DNA from: Oscillospiraceae bacterium
Lineage (GTDB): Bacteria; Bacillota; Clostridia; Oscillospirales; Acutalibacteraceae
Reading direction: 5' to 3'
DNA length: 64,000 nucleotides
NCBI GenBank assembly: GCA_015066045.1
Contig: SVPD01000004.1
Location: 19,854-83,853 of the forward strand
In this document: one piece after another, positions 10,845-19,119 of the stretch
Numbering within the stretch: position 1 is the first letter of the stretch
Layout of the letters: every line of letters begins with the position of its first letter
Made by a program: the position numbers and the translations under genes
The notes under the pieces: model-generated
Database searches by the model: none
What the model saw: the letters and a program-made list of their open reading frames with translations, nothing else
What the model was told of the DNA's origin: nothing

Positions 10845-12278
10845 TCAGTACTTTCTGGAAAGAAGCTTTTCTGCTTCTTCTCTGGAAATTTTACCTACAT
10901 TATGGTCAGCCATAATCTGAACATCCTTATCGTTAAGCTTATAGAAATGCCAGATAACGAGAGCAATTACCAGACCGATAATGGGAATAACATTATAAAT
11001 AAACCACAGACCGTCTATGGCCTCGGGTGTCTGCTGAGCTCTGGCATTGATAGCCTCGAGAGCCTCGAAGCTGTCTACACCTTCGAAGGTTTTGAATCCG
11101 ACTACACCTAAAAGTGCGAGACCGAGTGAGCCTGAAATAGCGGCAGCGAGCTTAACGGCGAAGGTCTGAATGGCAAAGGTGATTCCCTTTGCTTCGGTGC
11201 CTGTAGTGTACTGACCGTATTCGGCACAGTCAGGTGTGAAGGTGAAGGAAAGAACACCGATGATGCCCAGAGGAATAGCACGGAGCATAAAGGCGACAGT
11301 AAAGAGAATAAAGCTGTTTTTCGTGGGAATGATTGCGAAGGAAAGGATGATGGAAGCGATAGCAGAAATTTTGAAAAGCTTGGTTTTGTCCATCTTTCTG
11401 ATGATTTTCGGTACGAGAAGAGCCATAAAGAGCTGGGGCAGTGCAGCTACTGTACCTGTGATAAGGGATGCGAGAGTATTATTAAAGATGTAATAGGCAG
11501 TGATAAGATGAAGAGCAGTGTAAGTCTGTGCACCCGAATAGAAAATATAGCCTATATAATAGATAAGAAGATATTTATTGCTGATAATGTATCTGAGCAT
11601 TCTTCTGACAGTGAACTGCTCTTCGTCGATGCTCTTATTTCTCTCTTCGCATTTAAAGCATACAGGGAACATAGTAGCGGCTGCCACTACGGCAATGATA
11701 ATGGAAATCCATCCGTAATTAAGACCGATGAATTCACTGATGAGAACAGTTACGAGAACTGTGGTAATAGCAGAGCCTACTCCGCCGGTGATGCCCTTAA
11801 GAGAAAGAATAGTGTTTCTTTCTTCGATATTGCTGGTCATAGATGTAATGATGCCGAAAGCGGGAACATCACAGAGGGTGTATGCCGTATCCCAAAGAAC
11901 ATAAGCGATAGCAAACCAGGCAAGCTTGAAGGCTTCGGAGGTGGTTTCGGTATTGGGAATAATGAAAAGTAAAATCGTGGAAACGGGAGTAAGCACGCAG
12001 GCTATTTTAAGCCAGGGAATAAACTTTTTTCCGCTCTTAAAGGTGATTTTGTCAAAAATTACACCGAAAAGAGCATCGTTGACTGCGTCCCAGACCTTTA
12101 CTGCCAGCATAACTGCAGCAGATTTAGCCGGATTGACGCCTAAAAGCAGAAGAAAAGTAGTCAGATAGGCTGCTATCAGACTATAGATCATATTCTGACC
12201 GAAGAAATAGAAGTAATAGCTCTTTCTTTCAGTCGGGTTTGTTTGCCACAACGGGTTTTGGATTTTTTTTGTTTTCAT
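10845..12278 (-). CDS. GPH-family sugar:cation symporter
   Basis: A 477-residue, roughly 12-helix transporter of the glycoside-pentoside-hexuronide group (MelB/XylP type) in the major facilitator superfamily. The conserved early loop VWDAVNDALFGVIFDK (about 82-97) followed by a basic KSGKKFIPWL segment is diagnostic. The centre carries the FTPDCAEYGQYTTGTEAKG loop seen in the group. The substrate cannot be told; the genome has a beta-galactosidase and galT elsewhere in the window, but they are 20 kb away. Single gene with own promoter and terminator. Confidence 0.88.
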   Translation of the reverse strand: MKTKKIQNPLWQTNPTERKSYYFYFFGQNMIYSLIAAYLTTFLLLLGVNPAKSAAVMLAVKVWDAVNDALFGVIFDKITFKSGKKFIPWLKIACVLTPVSTILLFIIPNTETTSEAFKLAWFAIAYVLWDTAYTLCDVPAFGIITSMTSNIEERNTILSLKGITGGVGSAITTVLVTVLISEFIGLNYGWISIIIAVVAAATMFPVCFKCEERNKSIDEEQFTVRRMLRYIISNKYLLIYYIGYIFYSGAQTYTALHLITAYYIFNNTLASLITGTVAALPQLFMALLVPKIIRKMDKTKLFKISAIASIILSFAIIPTKNSFILFTVAFMLRAIPLGIIGVLSFTFTPDCAEYGQYTTGTEAKGITFAIQTFAVKLAAAISGSLGLALLGVVGFKTFEGVDSFEALEAINARAQQTPEAIDGLWFIYNVIPIIGLVIALVIWHFYKLNDKDVQIMADHNVGKISREEAEKLLSRKY

Positions 12279-12311
12279 ACATATTGTCTCCTTTTATTTT
12301 CACATAGAAAT

Positions 12312-12340
12312 ATTGTAGCACTATGAAAATAATAAGTCAA
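12312..12340 (-). promoter_or_regulatory. Promoter of the sugar symporter gene
   Basis: Reverse strand TTGACT (12340-12335), 17 bases, TACAAT (12317-12312). Confidence 0.7.
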
Positions 12341-12376
12341 TAGAAAAGAGATATAAGAAATATTTGCAAGAACCAC

Positions 12377-12405
12377 TTGAACTATTTTAAAAAATATAAT
12401 ATAAT
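12377..12405 (+). promoter_or_regulatory. Promoter of the Thr/Ala/Pro-rich secreted protein gene
   Basis: TTGAAC (12377-12382), 17 bases, TATAAT (12400-12405). Confidence 0.7.
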
Positions 12406-12448
12406 GTATTCTGTAAAACTTTAAAAAGTTGAAAGGGGAATTTATATC

Positions 12449-13381
12449 ATGAATAAATTCAGAGAGTTTTTTGACAGTATCGGCAGCGAATGGAAAACAG
12501 GTATTTCTGTTGCTTTGGCGATAATCCTTGTTTTTTCATTAGGTAATGTGGCCGGTTCTCTTACCAATATCAATGCAGTTCCCGTAGACGAGGCCGGTGC
12601 GGCAGTCGAAAACACAGTCGCTACCGCTGCTCCTACAGAGGCTCCTACCGCTGCCCCCACCGTAGCACCCACACAGGCACCGACGGCAGCTCCCACTACT
12701 CAGGCTCCCGTAGCTGACACCCAGCCCTCCGATGCAGCCATTTCAGCTCCCGCAGAGCAGGCTCCTTCTACAGGTGCTCCCGCTACTACAGAGGAAATAG
12801 TTGCTCTCTTTAATGAAAGCGCAAACAAAATAAAGACAAATGCTACTAAAGCTACCAGAAATTATCAGGATATGAGAATCAATAAGCTCGAGGTTCCCTC
12901 TGCTCTTCAGAGTCTGGCTGACGGTGCTATCGAAAAGTTCGTTAAGCCTAATATGACTCCCGAAGTATATGTAGGTGCCGAAGTAGCTGAAAAATATCCC
13001 GTAAGCGGAACAGATTTCGCAAGTAAGCTCAAGCCTGAATATCTTGAAACCATTACATGTACTGATAACGGTACCGAATATATTATTGATATCAAAATGA
13101 AGGATCAGGTAAATCCCGTTTATCGCAGCGGTGAAGGCGTCGGCTCCATATTCTGGACTATGAACATCGACGATATCGCAAACAATGCCCCCGGCTTTGA
13201 AAGCGGTGAGTTATCATATTATGACTGTACTGCTACTGCTAAAATCGATAAGGCTACGGGCAATATGACATATTCGAAGTTCATTTATAATTTCGATATG
13301 GATGTTAAAATAAAGATGATTGTTTCTCTTCAGGCTATAGCTTCCCTTACAGTTGATGAAGAATACGTAATCGAATATTGA
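12449..13381 (+). CDS. Membrane-anchored or secreted protein with TAP-repeat stalk
   Basis: 310 residues, family not recognised. One hydrophobic segment at about 18-37 (TGISVALAIILVFSLGNVAG) acts as a signal or anchor. Then comes a low-complexity stalk of EAPT/AAPT/VAPT/QAPT repeats over about residues 58-115, typical of extracellular linkers. The outer domain from about 120 to 310 is a mixed fold ending in YVIEY. AAAGGGG precedes the start. It is a single gene with its own promoter, between two minus-strand genes. A surface-exposed role is inferred only from the topology. Confidence 0.75.
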   Translation: MNKFREFFDSIGSEWKTGISVALAIILVFSLGNVAGSLTNINAVPVDEAGAAVENTVATAAPTEAPTAAPTVAPTQAPTAAPTTQAPVADTQPSDAAISAPAEQAPSTGAPATTEEIVALFNESANKIKTNATKATRNYQDMRINKLEVPSALQSLADGAIEKFVKPNMTPEVYVGAEVAEKYPVSGTDFASKLKPEYLETITCTDNGTEYIIDIKMKDQVNPVYRSGEGVGSIFWTMNIDDIANNAPGFESGELSYYDCTATAKIDKATGNMTYSKFIYNFDMDVKIKMIVSLQAIASLTVDEEYVIEY

Positions 13382-13396
13382 TTTATACATTAATAA

Positions 13397-13437
13397 TAAA
13401 GGCGTTGTAAGGTTTAATGCTTTGCAACGGCTTTATT
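13397..13437 (+). terminator. Terminator after the secreted protein gene
   Basis: Stem AAAGGCGTTG / CAACGGCTTT (one G-G mismatch) followed by ATTTTTA. Confidence 0.75.
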
Positions 13438-13461
13438 TTTATGCTGAGCAGGGAGAAACGT

Positions 13462-13546
13462 GGGGCGAAGCCGCCGTATACGGCGCTCCGCACACACACC
13501 ACGGGGTGCGTGTGCGGCTGACGGCATAAATGCCGTGCTTCGCCCC
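13462..13546. repeat. GC-rich cloverleaf palindromic element B
   Basis: An outer stem GGGGCGAAGC / GCTTCGCCCC (13462-13471 with 13537-13546) encloses three hairpins with almost no unpaired bases: CGCCG-TATA-CGGCG (13472-13485), a 13-bp stem with one A-C mismatch from CCGCACAC to GTGTGCGG (13488-13517) and ACGGCA-TAAA-TGCCGT (13521-13536). This is the same four-way shape as element A with different sequence. Confidence 0.82.
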
Positions 13547-13570
13547 CCTCTCCGTTTGCACCACATTAAA

Positions 13571-13610
13571 AGGCTCACTGTACGGCGTTTGATCATACAG
13601 TGAGCCTGAT
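13571..13610 (-). terminator. Terminator between convergent genes
   Basis: Stem AGGCTCACTGTA / TACAGTGAGCCT. A T-run follows on the plus strand; it lies just past the 3' end of the minus-strand membrane protein gene. Confidence 0.7.
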
Positions 13611-13627
13611 TTTTTATTTATCTGTCA

Positions 13628-14149
13628 TCAGATAAGGATTATTGCAGCTGTAAGTGCGATGCCGAGAATAAAGCTGATACAGTATTTTTCCACGAAAGCA
13701 CCGATGAAAAGAAATACGGCAGCAGGTGCATATAAGATTTTCTGAAGAATATTACCGTTTTTATAAATCTTTTCCATCATATTATATGCATCCTCGACGA
13801 GAGGATAAGAGTTTACCATAAGTGAAAAAGCAAACCAGTATGCGACGATATTGACTGCAGTGAGAAGTGCATCGTCGAAGCGTGCATACAGAGTGAACAT
13901 AATGGGTGCCAATGAAAGCAGAAATGCACCTATGAAATTCATAAAAGCGGGAACGAAGCAGAGTGCAAAGGCACCACGGGCTTTCGGCATAAATTCATGC
14001 TCCACATGGCTTATCATTTCGTCGTTTCTCAAATAGCGGTTATCCTCTACGGGAACCTTACAGATACGGCAGACTAGCTGCTCCCACATACATCTTATAA
14101 GAGCACCGGGAAAGGTGAGATATTTGGTTAAAATATAAAGCTTTGTCAT
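13628..14149 (-). CDS. Membrane protein coupled to the TPR/zinc-ribbon gene
   Basis: 173 residues, family not recognised. After a cytoplasmic N-terminal part holding CRICKVP and YLRNDEMISHVEHEFMPKARG, there are about four hydrophobic segments: roughly 62-84, 88-108, 130-150 and 155-173. Its ATG overlaps the stop of the upstream gene (TGATG), so translation is coupled and the two products probably work together at the membrane. Confidence 0.7.
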   Translation of the reverse strand: MTKLYILTKYLTFPGALIRCMWEQLVCRICKVPVEDNRYLRNDEMISHVEHEFMPKARGAFALCFVPAFMNFIGAFLLSLAPIMFTLYARFDDALLTAVNIVAYWFAFSLMVNSYPLVEDAYNMMEKIYKNGNILQKILYAPAAVFLFIGAFVEKYCISFILGIALTAAIILI

Positions 14150-15621
14150 CAGATGTCGCCTCCCTGGTCCTTGATTATTTCTTCGATGGTGATTTTACCC
14201 TTTTTATACTGTGTTACAAGGTCGCTGATTTCGTAGCCGTAGCCGGCAAGTAAAGCTTTCATATCCTCATAAATTTCCTTGTCTCCGTTATAAAGACCTA
14301 CGAGAGCGTAAAGGTTACAGTTCTGCACAGTGTAGTTACCCGCATTAAACAGAGCTTCGATTTCCTCTAAGGCAAGAGAGCCCTCACCCTTGATAAGGTA
14401 TGCGATGGCGAGAGGATGCTTATAGGTAACATCGGAGGCACCGAGAGCTGCTTTTGCCTCTTCGCAAACGGCTATCATTTTTTCTGCATCGGGAGTTTCC
14501 ATAAAGCGGTAAAGGTTAGCCTTGGAGATGTAGGCAGTATTGTCTTCTCTGTTAAGACTGATAAGCTTATCAAAGCTATAGTTTACTGCCTCCTCGTCAC
14601 CGAGTCTGGCAGCGACTGCGCAGTAGTTGGCAAGATATACCCATTCCTGACCTTCACCGATGGAGTCGATGTATTTGAGCTGGTCAAGCTGCTCGGAGAG
14701 GGACTTTTCTGCGATGCTCATAAGCACAAATTTGTAGTATTCGATAAATACCTCGTTGTATTTTTCGGCGACCTGGCTTTTTCCTTCCTCTAAGGGATTT
14801 ACCTCCTTGAGAGCATTGAGTCCGGCCATAACCTCGTCATAGTCATAGTCTTTACCGGAAAAAGCATCATTCGTCACTTCGGTAAGAGCTTCATAGGTTT
14901 CTGTGAGAATAGTGGCTTCTTTAACCGTAGAAGCATATTTTTTGTTCCAGGGCTTTTCAAGCTCGTCTTCACTGTAGTTATTTTTGATAAGCTCGGCACT
15001 GTTTGTCTGGTAGCCTAATTTATTGTAGCCCTCTACCATTTCGTCTAAGGCTCTTTTTGAGGTGCCTTCAGCGGTTTTACTTCCGTTGAAATAGGAATAG
15101 TAGCTCTGGAGTGCAGTCATAATATATCCTGATTTGTAGCTTGCGGAAGCTTCTGCCACCATCAGTGCATCGTTCATATAGGGATAGGATACATAAAAGC
15201 TTGCGAATAAAAGAACGCCTGAAAGCAGAAAGGTCAGAATACCGCTTTTGCGCAGCGGGTATTTTTTCATAGCGTTACGGCAATCCTCACAGTAGGGATA
15301 ATCCTCGCCGAGCTCTTTGAAGCGGAGCTTTTCTTCGCAGCACTGACAGAGCTCCTCAGGATCTGCTTCTTCCTCGTATTCGATGTATTCATCGGGGTTT
15401 TCCAGCTCCTGTATGAGCATCTCGTCTTCGTCATATTCGCTGTCTTCGGCAGAAGCTCTATCCAGCTCCTGCTGGAACATATCTCTGATGCTTTCGAGCT
15501 CCTCCATAAGCTCTTCGTTTTCATCGGCCTGTTCTTCGGGGAAAGAATCCTCCGTTATTTCTTCGGGCGCGATGCTTTCTTCCTCCTCGGGGAGCAGGTT
15601 ATCCTTTTTAAGTTCATCCAA
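14149..15621 (-). CDS. Zinc-ribbon, single-TM, TPR-like protein
   Basis: 490 residues, starting at TTG 15621, which has AAGGAGG 9 bases before it. An in-frame ATG at 15654 would place that ribosome site inside the gene, so I rejected it. A very acidic N-terminal part (about 1-95) leads to a zinc ribbon with CQCC and CEDC, then one membrane segment (ILTFLLSGVLLFASFYVSYP), then about 330 residues of helical, TPR-like repeats outside. The order suggests a cytoplasmic sensor or scaffold joined to an external helical domain. Function unknown. Confidence 0.72.
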   Translation of the reverse strand: MDELKKDNLLPEEEESIAPEEITEDSFPEEQADENEELMEELESIRDMFQQELDRASAEDSEYDEDEMLIQELENPDEYIEYEEEADPEELCQCCEEKLRFKELGEDYPYCEDCRNAMKKYPLRKSGILTFLLSGVLLFASFYVSYPYMNDALMVAEASASYKSGYIMTALQSYYSYFNGSKTAEGTSKRALDEMVEGYNKLGYQTNSAELIKNNYSEDELEKPWNKKYASTVKEATILTETYEALTEVTNDAFSGKDYDYDEVMAGLNALKEVNPLEEGKSQVAEKYNEVFIEYYKFVLMSIAEKSLSEQLDQLKYIDSIGEGQEWVYLANYCAVAARLGDEEAVNYSFDKLISLNREDNTAYISKANLYRFMETPDAEKMIAVCEEAKAALGASDVTYKHPLAIAYLIKGEGSLALEEIEALFNAGNYTVQNCNLYALVGLYNGDKEIYEDMKALLAGYGYEISDLVTQYKKGKITIEEIIKDQGGDI

Positions 15622-15828
15622 AATTAAACGCCTCCTTTGGGTTAATGAACACATTTTATCACTCTTTTATTTAAAATGCAACTAATTATGCTACATTTAC
15701 TTTAGATTTGCTTTAAGTATAAAAATAGAGTCAATACATTATCTTGTGTACCGTCTCGTAAAAGACCACAACAGTATTCCGATGAAGCAGTAAAAGGGCC
15801 TTAAATCGAAGAAAAACGGACAAAAACA

Positions 15829-15858
15829 TTGACAAAAGGGGCTTATTTGATATATAAT
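15829..15858 (+). promoter_or_regulatory. rpmH operon promoter and structured leader
   Basis: TTGACA (15829-15834), 18 bases, TATAAT (15853-15858). The roughly 135-base leader has two hairpins, CTGCAAG/CTTGCAG (15865-15884) and ATATTGC/GCAATAT (about 15929-15961), before AAAGGAGG. The rest of the 15622-15998 gap shows nothing else. Confidence 0.82.
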
Positions 15859-15998
15859 GTTTCTCTGCAAGTTATGTCTTGCAGTCTTATGACCTCGTGT
15901 CGCATTAAATTAAAAAGCGTCGGACACCATATTGCTTCACTTCTATACTCCTTGCAATATGTCCCGTTTTATAAAATTATTAAAGGAGGTTTAATGCA

Positions 15999-16133
15999 AT
16001 GAAAAGAACTTATCAACCCAAAAAGCGCCACAGAAAAATGGAACACGGCTTCCGTAAAAGAATGGCAACAAAGAACGGCCGTAAGGTTCTTGCCCGTCGT
16101 CGTGCAAAGGGCAGAAAGCAGCTCACATACTGA
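15999..16133 (+). CDS. rpmH: 50S ribosomal protein L34
   Basis: 44 residues, [20 protein letters not shown] and a basic tail ending in GRKQLTY: the L34 signature throughout. AAAGGAGG precedes the ATG. An ATG five bases earlier is followed at once by a stop. It is the first gene of the rpmH-rnpA-yidD-yidC-khpB operon. Confidence 0.97.
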   Translation: MKRTYQPKKRHRKMEHGFRKRMATKNGRKVLARRRAKGRKQLTY

Positions 16134-16213
16134 TTGAGCTGAAATTTTGTCGTTTCGGCGACAGACAGATAAACAAACACACTCGTTCGAAATAGTGTTA
16201 GGGTTTGATTTTT

Positions 16214-16555
16214 TTGCAAAAGTACCTTACTTTAAAAGAGAATACAGACTTCAACCGTGTCTATTACCGCGGGAAGTCATCGGCTAAACCTGCACTGGTT
16301 GTTTATGCATTAAAAAACCGTGTGGGTATTTGTCGTGTCGGTATTACTACGAGCAAAAAAACAGGCAACGCAGTCGAACGGAATCGCTCCCGCAGAATTA
16401 TCAGAGCGGCATATCAGTCGGTATTCAGGAGCTGTGAGCTTACGGGGAATTATGACCTTGTTTTCGTTTCCCGCAGTAAAACCAAATACCTAAAGTCCAC
16501 TCAGGTGGAAAAAAGTATGGTCGAATGTATGAAAGTGCTCGGTGTTATAAAATGA
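16214..16555 (+). CDS. rnpA: Ribonuclease P protein component
   Basis: Protein subunit of RNase P, which trims tRNA 5' ends. The RNR signature region reads [20 protein letters not shown] and FVSRSKT is present. There is no ATG; TTG codons at 16205 and 16214 are possible. I prefer 16214 because it gives the usual short N-terminus ([16 protein letters not shown]) and has AGGG about 10 bases before it. A weak start fits low demand compared with L34. Its stop overlaps the yidD start (ATGA). Confidence 0.93.
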   Translation: MQKYLTLKENTDFNRVYYRGKSSAKPALVVYALKNRVGICRVGITTSKKTGNAVERNRSRRIIRAAYQSVFRSCELTGNYDLVFVSRSKTKYLKSTQVEKSMVECMKVLGVIK

Positions 16556-16788
16556 AAAAGGTTATTTTGGCTTTAATCAGATTTTACCGCCGCCACATTT
16601 CTCCCCATCTGCCCCCTATGTGCAGATATTATCCGACCTGTTCCTGCTATGCCATCGAGGCTATCGAAACTCACGGTGCATTCAAGGGCTCTCTTTTGGC
16701 TCTTTGGAGATTACTCCGCTGCAATCCCTTTTCAGCAGGCGGCTATGATCCCGTCCCGCCGAAAAAGGAAGACCACCGTCTGAGATAG
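16552..16788 (+). CDS. yidD: Membrane protein insertion efficiency factor YidD
   Basis: 78 residues with the family motif [19 protein letters not shown] and a following [17 protein letters not shown]. It is an amphipathic, membrane-associated helper of YidC insertion. ATG at 16552 overlaps the rnpA stop; a longer in-frame start inside rnpA has no support. Confidence 0.95.
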   Translation: MKKVILALIRFYRRHISPHLPPMCRYYPTCSCYAIEAIETHGAFKGSLLALWRLLRCNPFSAGGYDPVPPKKEDHRLR

Positions 16789-16836
16789 CTCTGCCCTCTT
16801 ATTTTTTTCAGGAGTAATTTTCGGAGGTATTTAAGA

Positions 16837-17820
16837 ATGGATTTCTTATACGGCATTTTTGGATATCTTTTTAGAATTCTTTACAGCTTTGTTGCTAATT
16901 ACGGTATCGCACTCGTAATCTTCACCGTCTTTTTCCGTGTTATTCTGCTGCCCTCAAACATCAAGCAGCAGAAATCCTCGGCTAAAATGATGCGTTTACA
17001 GCCCAAGCTTAAAAGAATCAGAGAAAAGTATCAGGACTACAATCCCCAGGAAAGACAGCAGAAAATCCAGATGGAAACCAGCGAGCTTTACCAGAAGGAG
17101 GGCTATTCCTCAATGGGCGCAAGCTGCCTGCCTCTGCTTCTGCAGCTTCCTATCCTTATCGGTCTTTACGGCATAATTCAGAAGCCTCTTACCTATGTGC
17201 TTAATCTCTCTGCAGAGATTATCACTACCTTTACCGAAGCAGCTACGTCTCTCGGTCTCCAGTCCTCAGGTAACAGAGGTGCTTACTATCTCGAGCCTAT
17301 CGTTATTACAAACATCGAAAAGATTCTCGAGGCAAAGCCTGAATTACTTACAACCTATGCCGCCGAAATTGAGGCAATACGTAACTTTGATTTCCGCATT
17401 TTCGGTATCGACCTCGGTCTGATTCCCAATGATATATATAAAAGCATGGGTATCAGCAAGGAAACAATCTTTATTCTCGCAATTCCCGTTCTTTCGGGTA
17501 TCGCTTCATTACTCACGAGCTTACTTACACAGATAAGACAGAAGAAAACCAACCCCGATATGCAGAATCAGCAGATGATGGGCTGTATGATGCTTATGAT
17601 GCCTCTCTGGTCTGTATATCTCTGCTGGAACTTCCCCGTAGGTATGGGTATGTACTGGATTCTTTCCAGCCTTATCGCTTTCTTCCAGACTCTTATCATC
17701 GGTCACTTCTATGCACCGAGAAAGGTTCTGGCAAAGGTAATGGTGGAGGAAACCATCAACCGCAGAGCTTACGAAAAAATGAAGCTTACTGCTAAAGAAA
17801 AAGCAGACATAGAAGATTAA
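16837..17820 (+). CDS. yidC: Membrane insertase YidC/Oxa1
   Basis: Inserts and folds membrane proteins, alone or with SecYEG. The 327-residue protein has a first helix YGIALVIFTVFFRVILLP holding the conserved groove Arg (about residue 36), a long cytoplasmic coiled region (KMMRLQPKLKRIREKYQDY), then four further helices. There is no lipoprotein signal, unlike Bacillus SpoIIIJ. A loop of about 75 residues between helices 2 and 3 is larger than in small Gram-positive homologues. Confidence 0.95.
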   Translation: MDFLYGIFGYLFRILYSFVANYGIALVIFTVFFRVILLPSNIKQQKSSAKMMRLQPKLKRIREKYQDYNPQERQQKIQMETSELYQKEGYSSMGASCLPLLLQLPILIGLYGIIQKPLTYVLNLSAEIITTFTEAATSLGLQSSGNRGAYYLEPIVITNIEKILEAKPELLTTYAAEIEAIRNFDFRIFGIDLGLIPNDIYKSMGISKETIFILAIPVLSGIASLLTSLLTQIRQKKTNPDMQNQQMMGCMMLMMPLWSVYLCWNFPVGMGMYWILSSLIAFFQTLIIGHFYAPRKVLAKVMVEETINRRAYEKMKLTAKEKADIED

Positions 17821-17862
17821 TCAAAAATTTTAATTCCATACAAACGGTGGTGAAAACAGAAA

Positions 17863-18840
17863 ATGAAATTTGAAGCTATCGCTACAGGTGCTACCCTGGA
17901 TGAAGCCAGAGAAAACGCCGTCAGAGAGCTCAATGCTCCCGAGGGTGCAGACGTTCACACGGAAATCGTAGCTTATCCCCAGAAAAAGATTTTAGGTCTT
18001 TTCGGCGGTTCACCTGCCAAAGCAAAGGCATTTTACGAAGTTCCCGACGCTCCCGTCAAAGCAGAGCCCGCTAAAAAAGCTGCTCCCAAGGCAGAAAAGA
18101 AGCCTGCTGCTCAGAAGACCGCTCCCGCTAAAAAGGAAGAGGCTCCCGCAGAGGAAAAAAAGGCCGTCGAGACTGTTAAAACAGCTATAAACACAGATGA
18201 AAGCGAAAGCCTTAAGTCTGCAGCAGCATATCTCAGAGAAATTCTGTCAGGTATGGGCGTAGGCGAGGTTAAAATCGAGGCCTTCCGCACACAGGATAAT
18301 GAGGTTATCTTAGAGCTCGACTGCGGTGAGGATTACGGTATCGTAATCGGCAGAAGAGGCGAAACTCTCGACTCTATCCAGTATCTTACACGTCTTGTCG
18401 CTAACAAGACAAAGAAGGACGGAGAATACTCGAGAATTTCCATCAACGTAGGCAATTACCGTGAAAAGAGAAACAATGCTCTTCGTGAGCTTGCAAGGAA
18501 AAATTCCGAAAAGGTACTCAAATACGGCAGAAACGTTACTTTCGAGCCGATGAATCCCTATGAAAGAAGAATTATTCACACTGCAGTTCAGGAAATAGAG
18601 GGTGTTTCCTCTCACTCGGTAGGTTCCGACTCCGGCAGAAGAGTGGTTATCACTCTGGCTGAGGGTGTAAAGCCCACTCATCCCTCAAAGGGTGGCTACG
18701 GCAGAGGCCGTGGCGGCAGAGGCGGCTATGGCAGAGGCGGCAGAGGCAGAAGTAATTCCGCTCCCGCAGAGGCTCCCGCCAGAGCACCCAGAACAGATGC
18801 AGGTGCTGAAAAGGTTTCTCTTTACGGAAAAATCAACTGA
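17863..18840 (+). CDS. khpB: RNA-binding protein KhpB/Jag with Gly-Arg tail
   Basis: 325 residues: Jag-N domain (1-52, with KKILGLFGGSPAKAKAF), an Ala/Lys/Pro/Glu linker (about 58-110), KH-like domain (about 118-200, EVILELDCGEDYGIVIGRRG) and R3H domain (about 205-268, NNALRELARKNSEKV and MNPYERRIIHTAVQ). It then has an unusual Gly/Arg/Tyr-rich tail (about 278-297) and an acidic end. KhpB binds RNA with KhpA and affects cell-wall growth in streptococci. Last gene of the rpmH operon, followed by a terminator. Confidence 0.93.
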   Translation: MKFEAIATGATLDEARENAVRELNAPEGADVHTEIVAYPQKKILGLFGGSPAKAKAFYEVPDAPVKAEPAKKAAPKAEKKPAAQKTAPAKKEEAPAEEKKAVETVKTAINTDESESLKSAAAYLREILSGMGVGEVKIEAFRTQDNEVILELDCGEDYGIVIGRRGETLDSIQYLTRLVANKTKKDGEYSRISINVGNYREKRNNALRELARKNSEKVLKYGRNVTFEPMNPYERRIIHTAVQEIEGVSSHSVGSDSGRRVVITLAEGVKPTHPSKGGYGRGRGGRGGYGRGGRGRSNSAPAEAPARAPRTDAGAEKVSLYGKIN

Positions 18841-18853
18841 TAAACCAAAATTA

Positions 18854-18878
18854 CAGTCGGAGAAATCCGACTGTTTTT
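18854..18878 (+). terminator. Terminator of the rpmH operon
   Basis: CAGTCGGA-GAAA-TCCGACTG followed by TTTTTCTTT. A second hairpin (ACAGATGTG/CACATCTGT plus TTTTT) lies at about 18899-18947. Confidence 0.9.
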
Positions 18879-19056
18879 CTTTAATTTTAAAAACAAAAAA
18901 CAGATGTGGCTAAAGTTTCTTCCGACTTTAAAATACACATCTGTTTTTATGTTATATGGAATAATATGGTGTTACATATAAAGTATTAGATTTTGGTCTG
19001 CGCTTAGTGCGACATCCTCGGTTTTTTAATATTTAAAAATTTTTTCCCGAAAACTG

Positions 19057-19087
19057 TTGACACTTACCTTGGGTAATAATATATGAT
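19057..19087 (+). promoter_or_regulatory. MerR-type promoter with 19-bp spacer and operator
   Basis: TTGACA (19057-19062) and TATGAT (19082-19087) are 19 bases apart. Inside the spacer is the dyad TTACC-TTG-GGTAA (19064-19076). Overlong spacer plus a central dyad is the hallmark of MerR-activated promoters. It sits 33 bases before the MerR gene, so autoregulation is likely. Confidence 0.85.
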
Positions 19088-19119
19088 AAGGGTGAAAACA
19101 AGAAAAAGGAGACGGTTTT

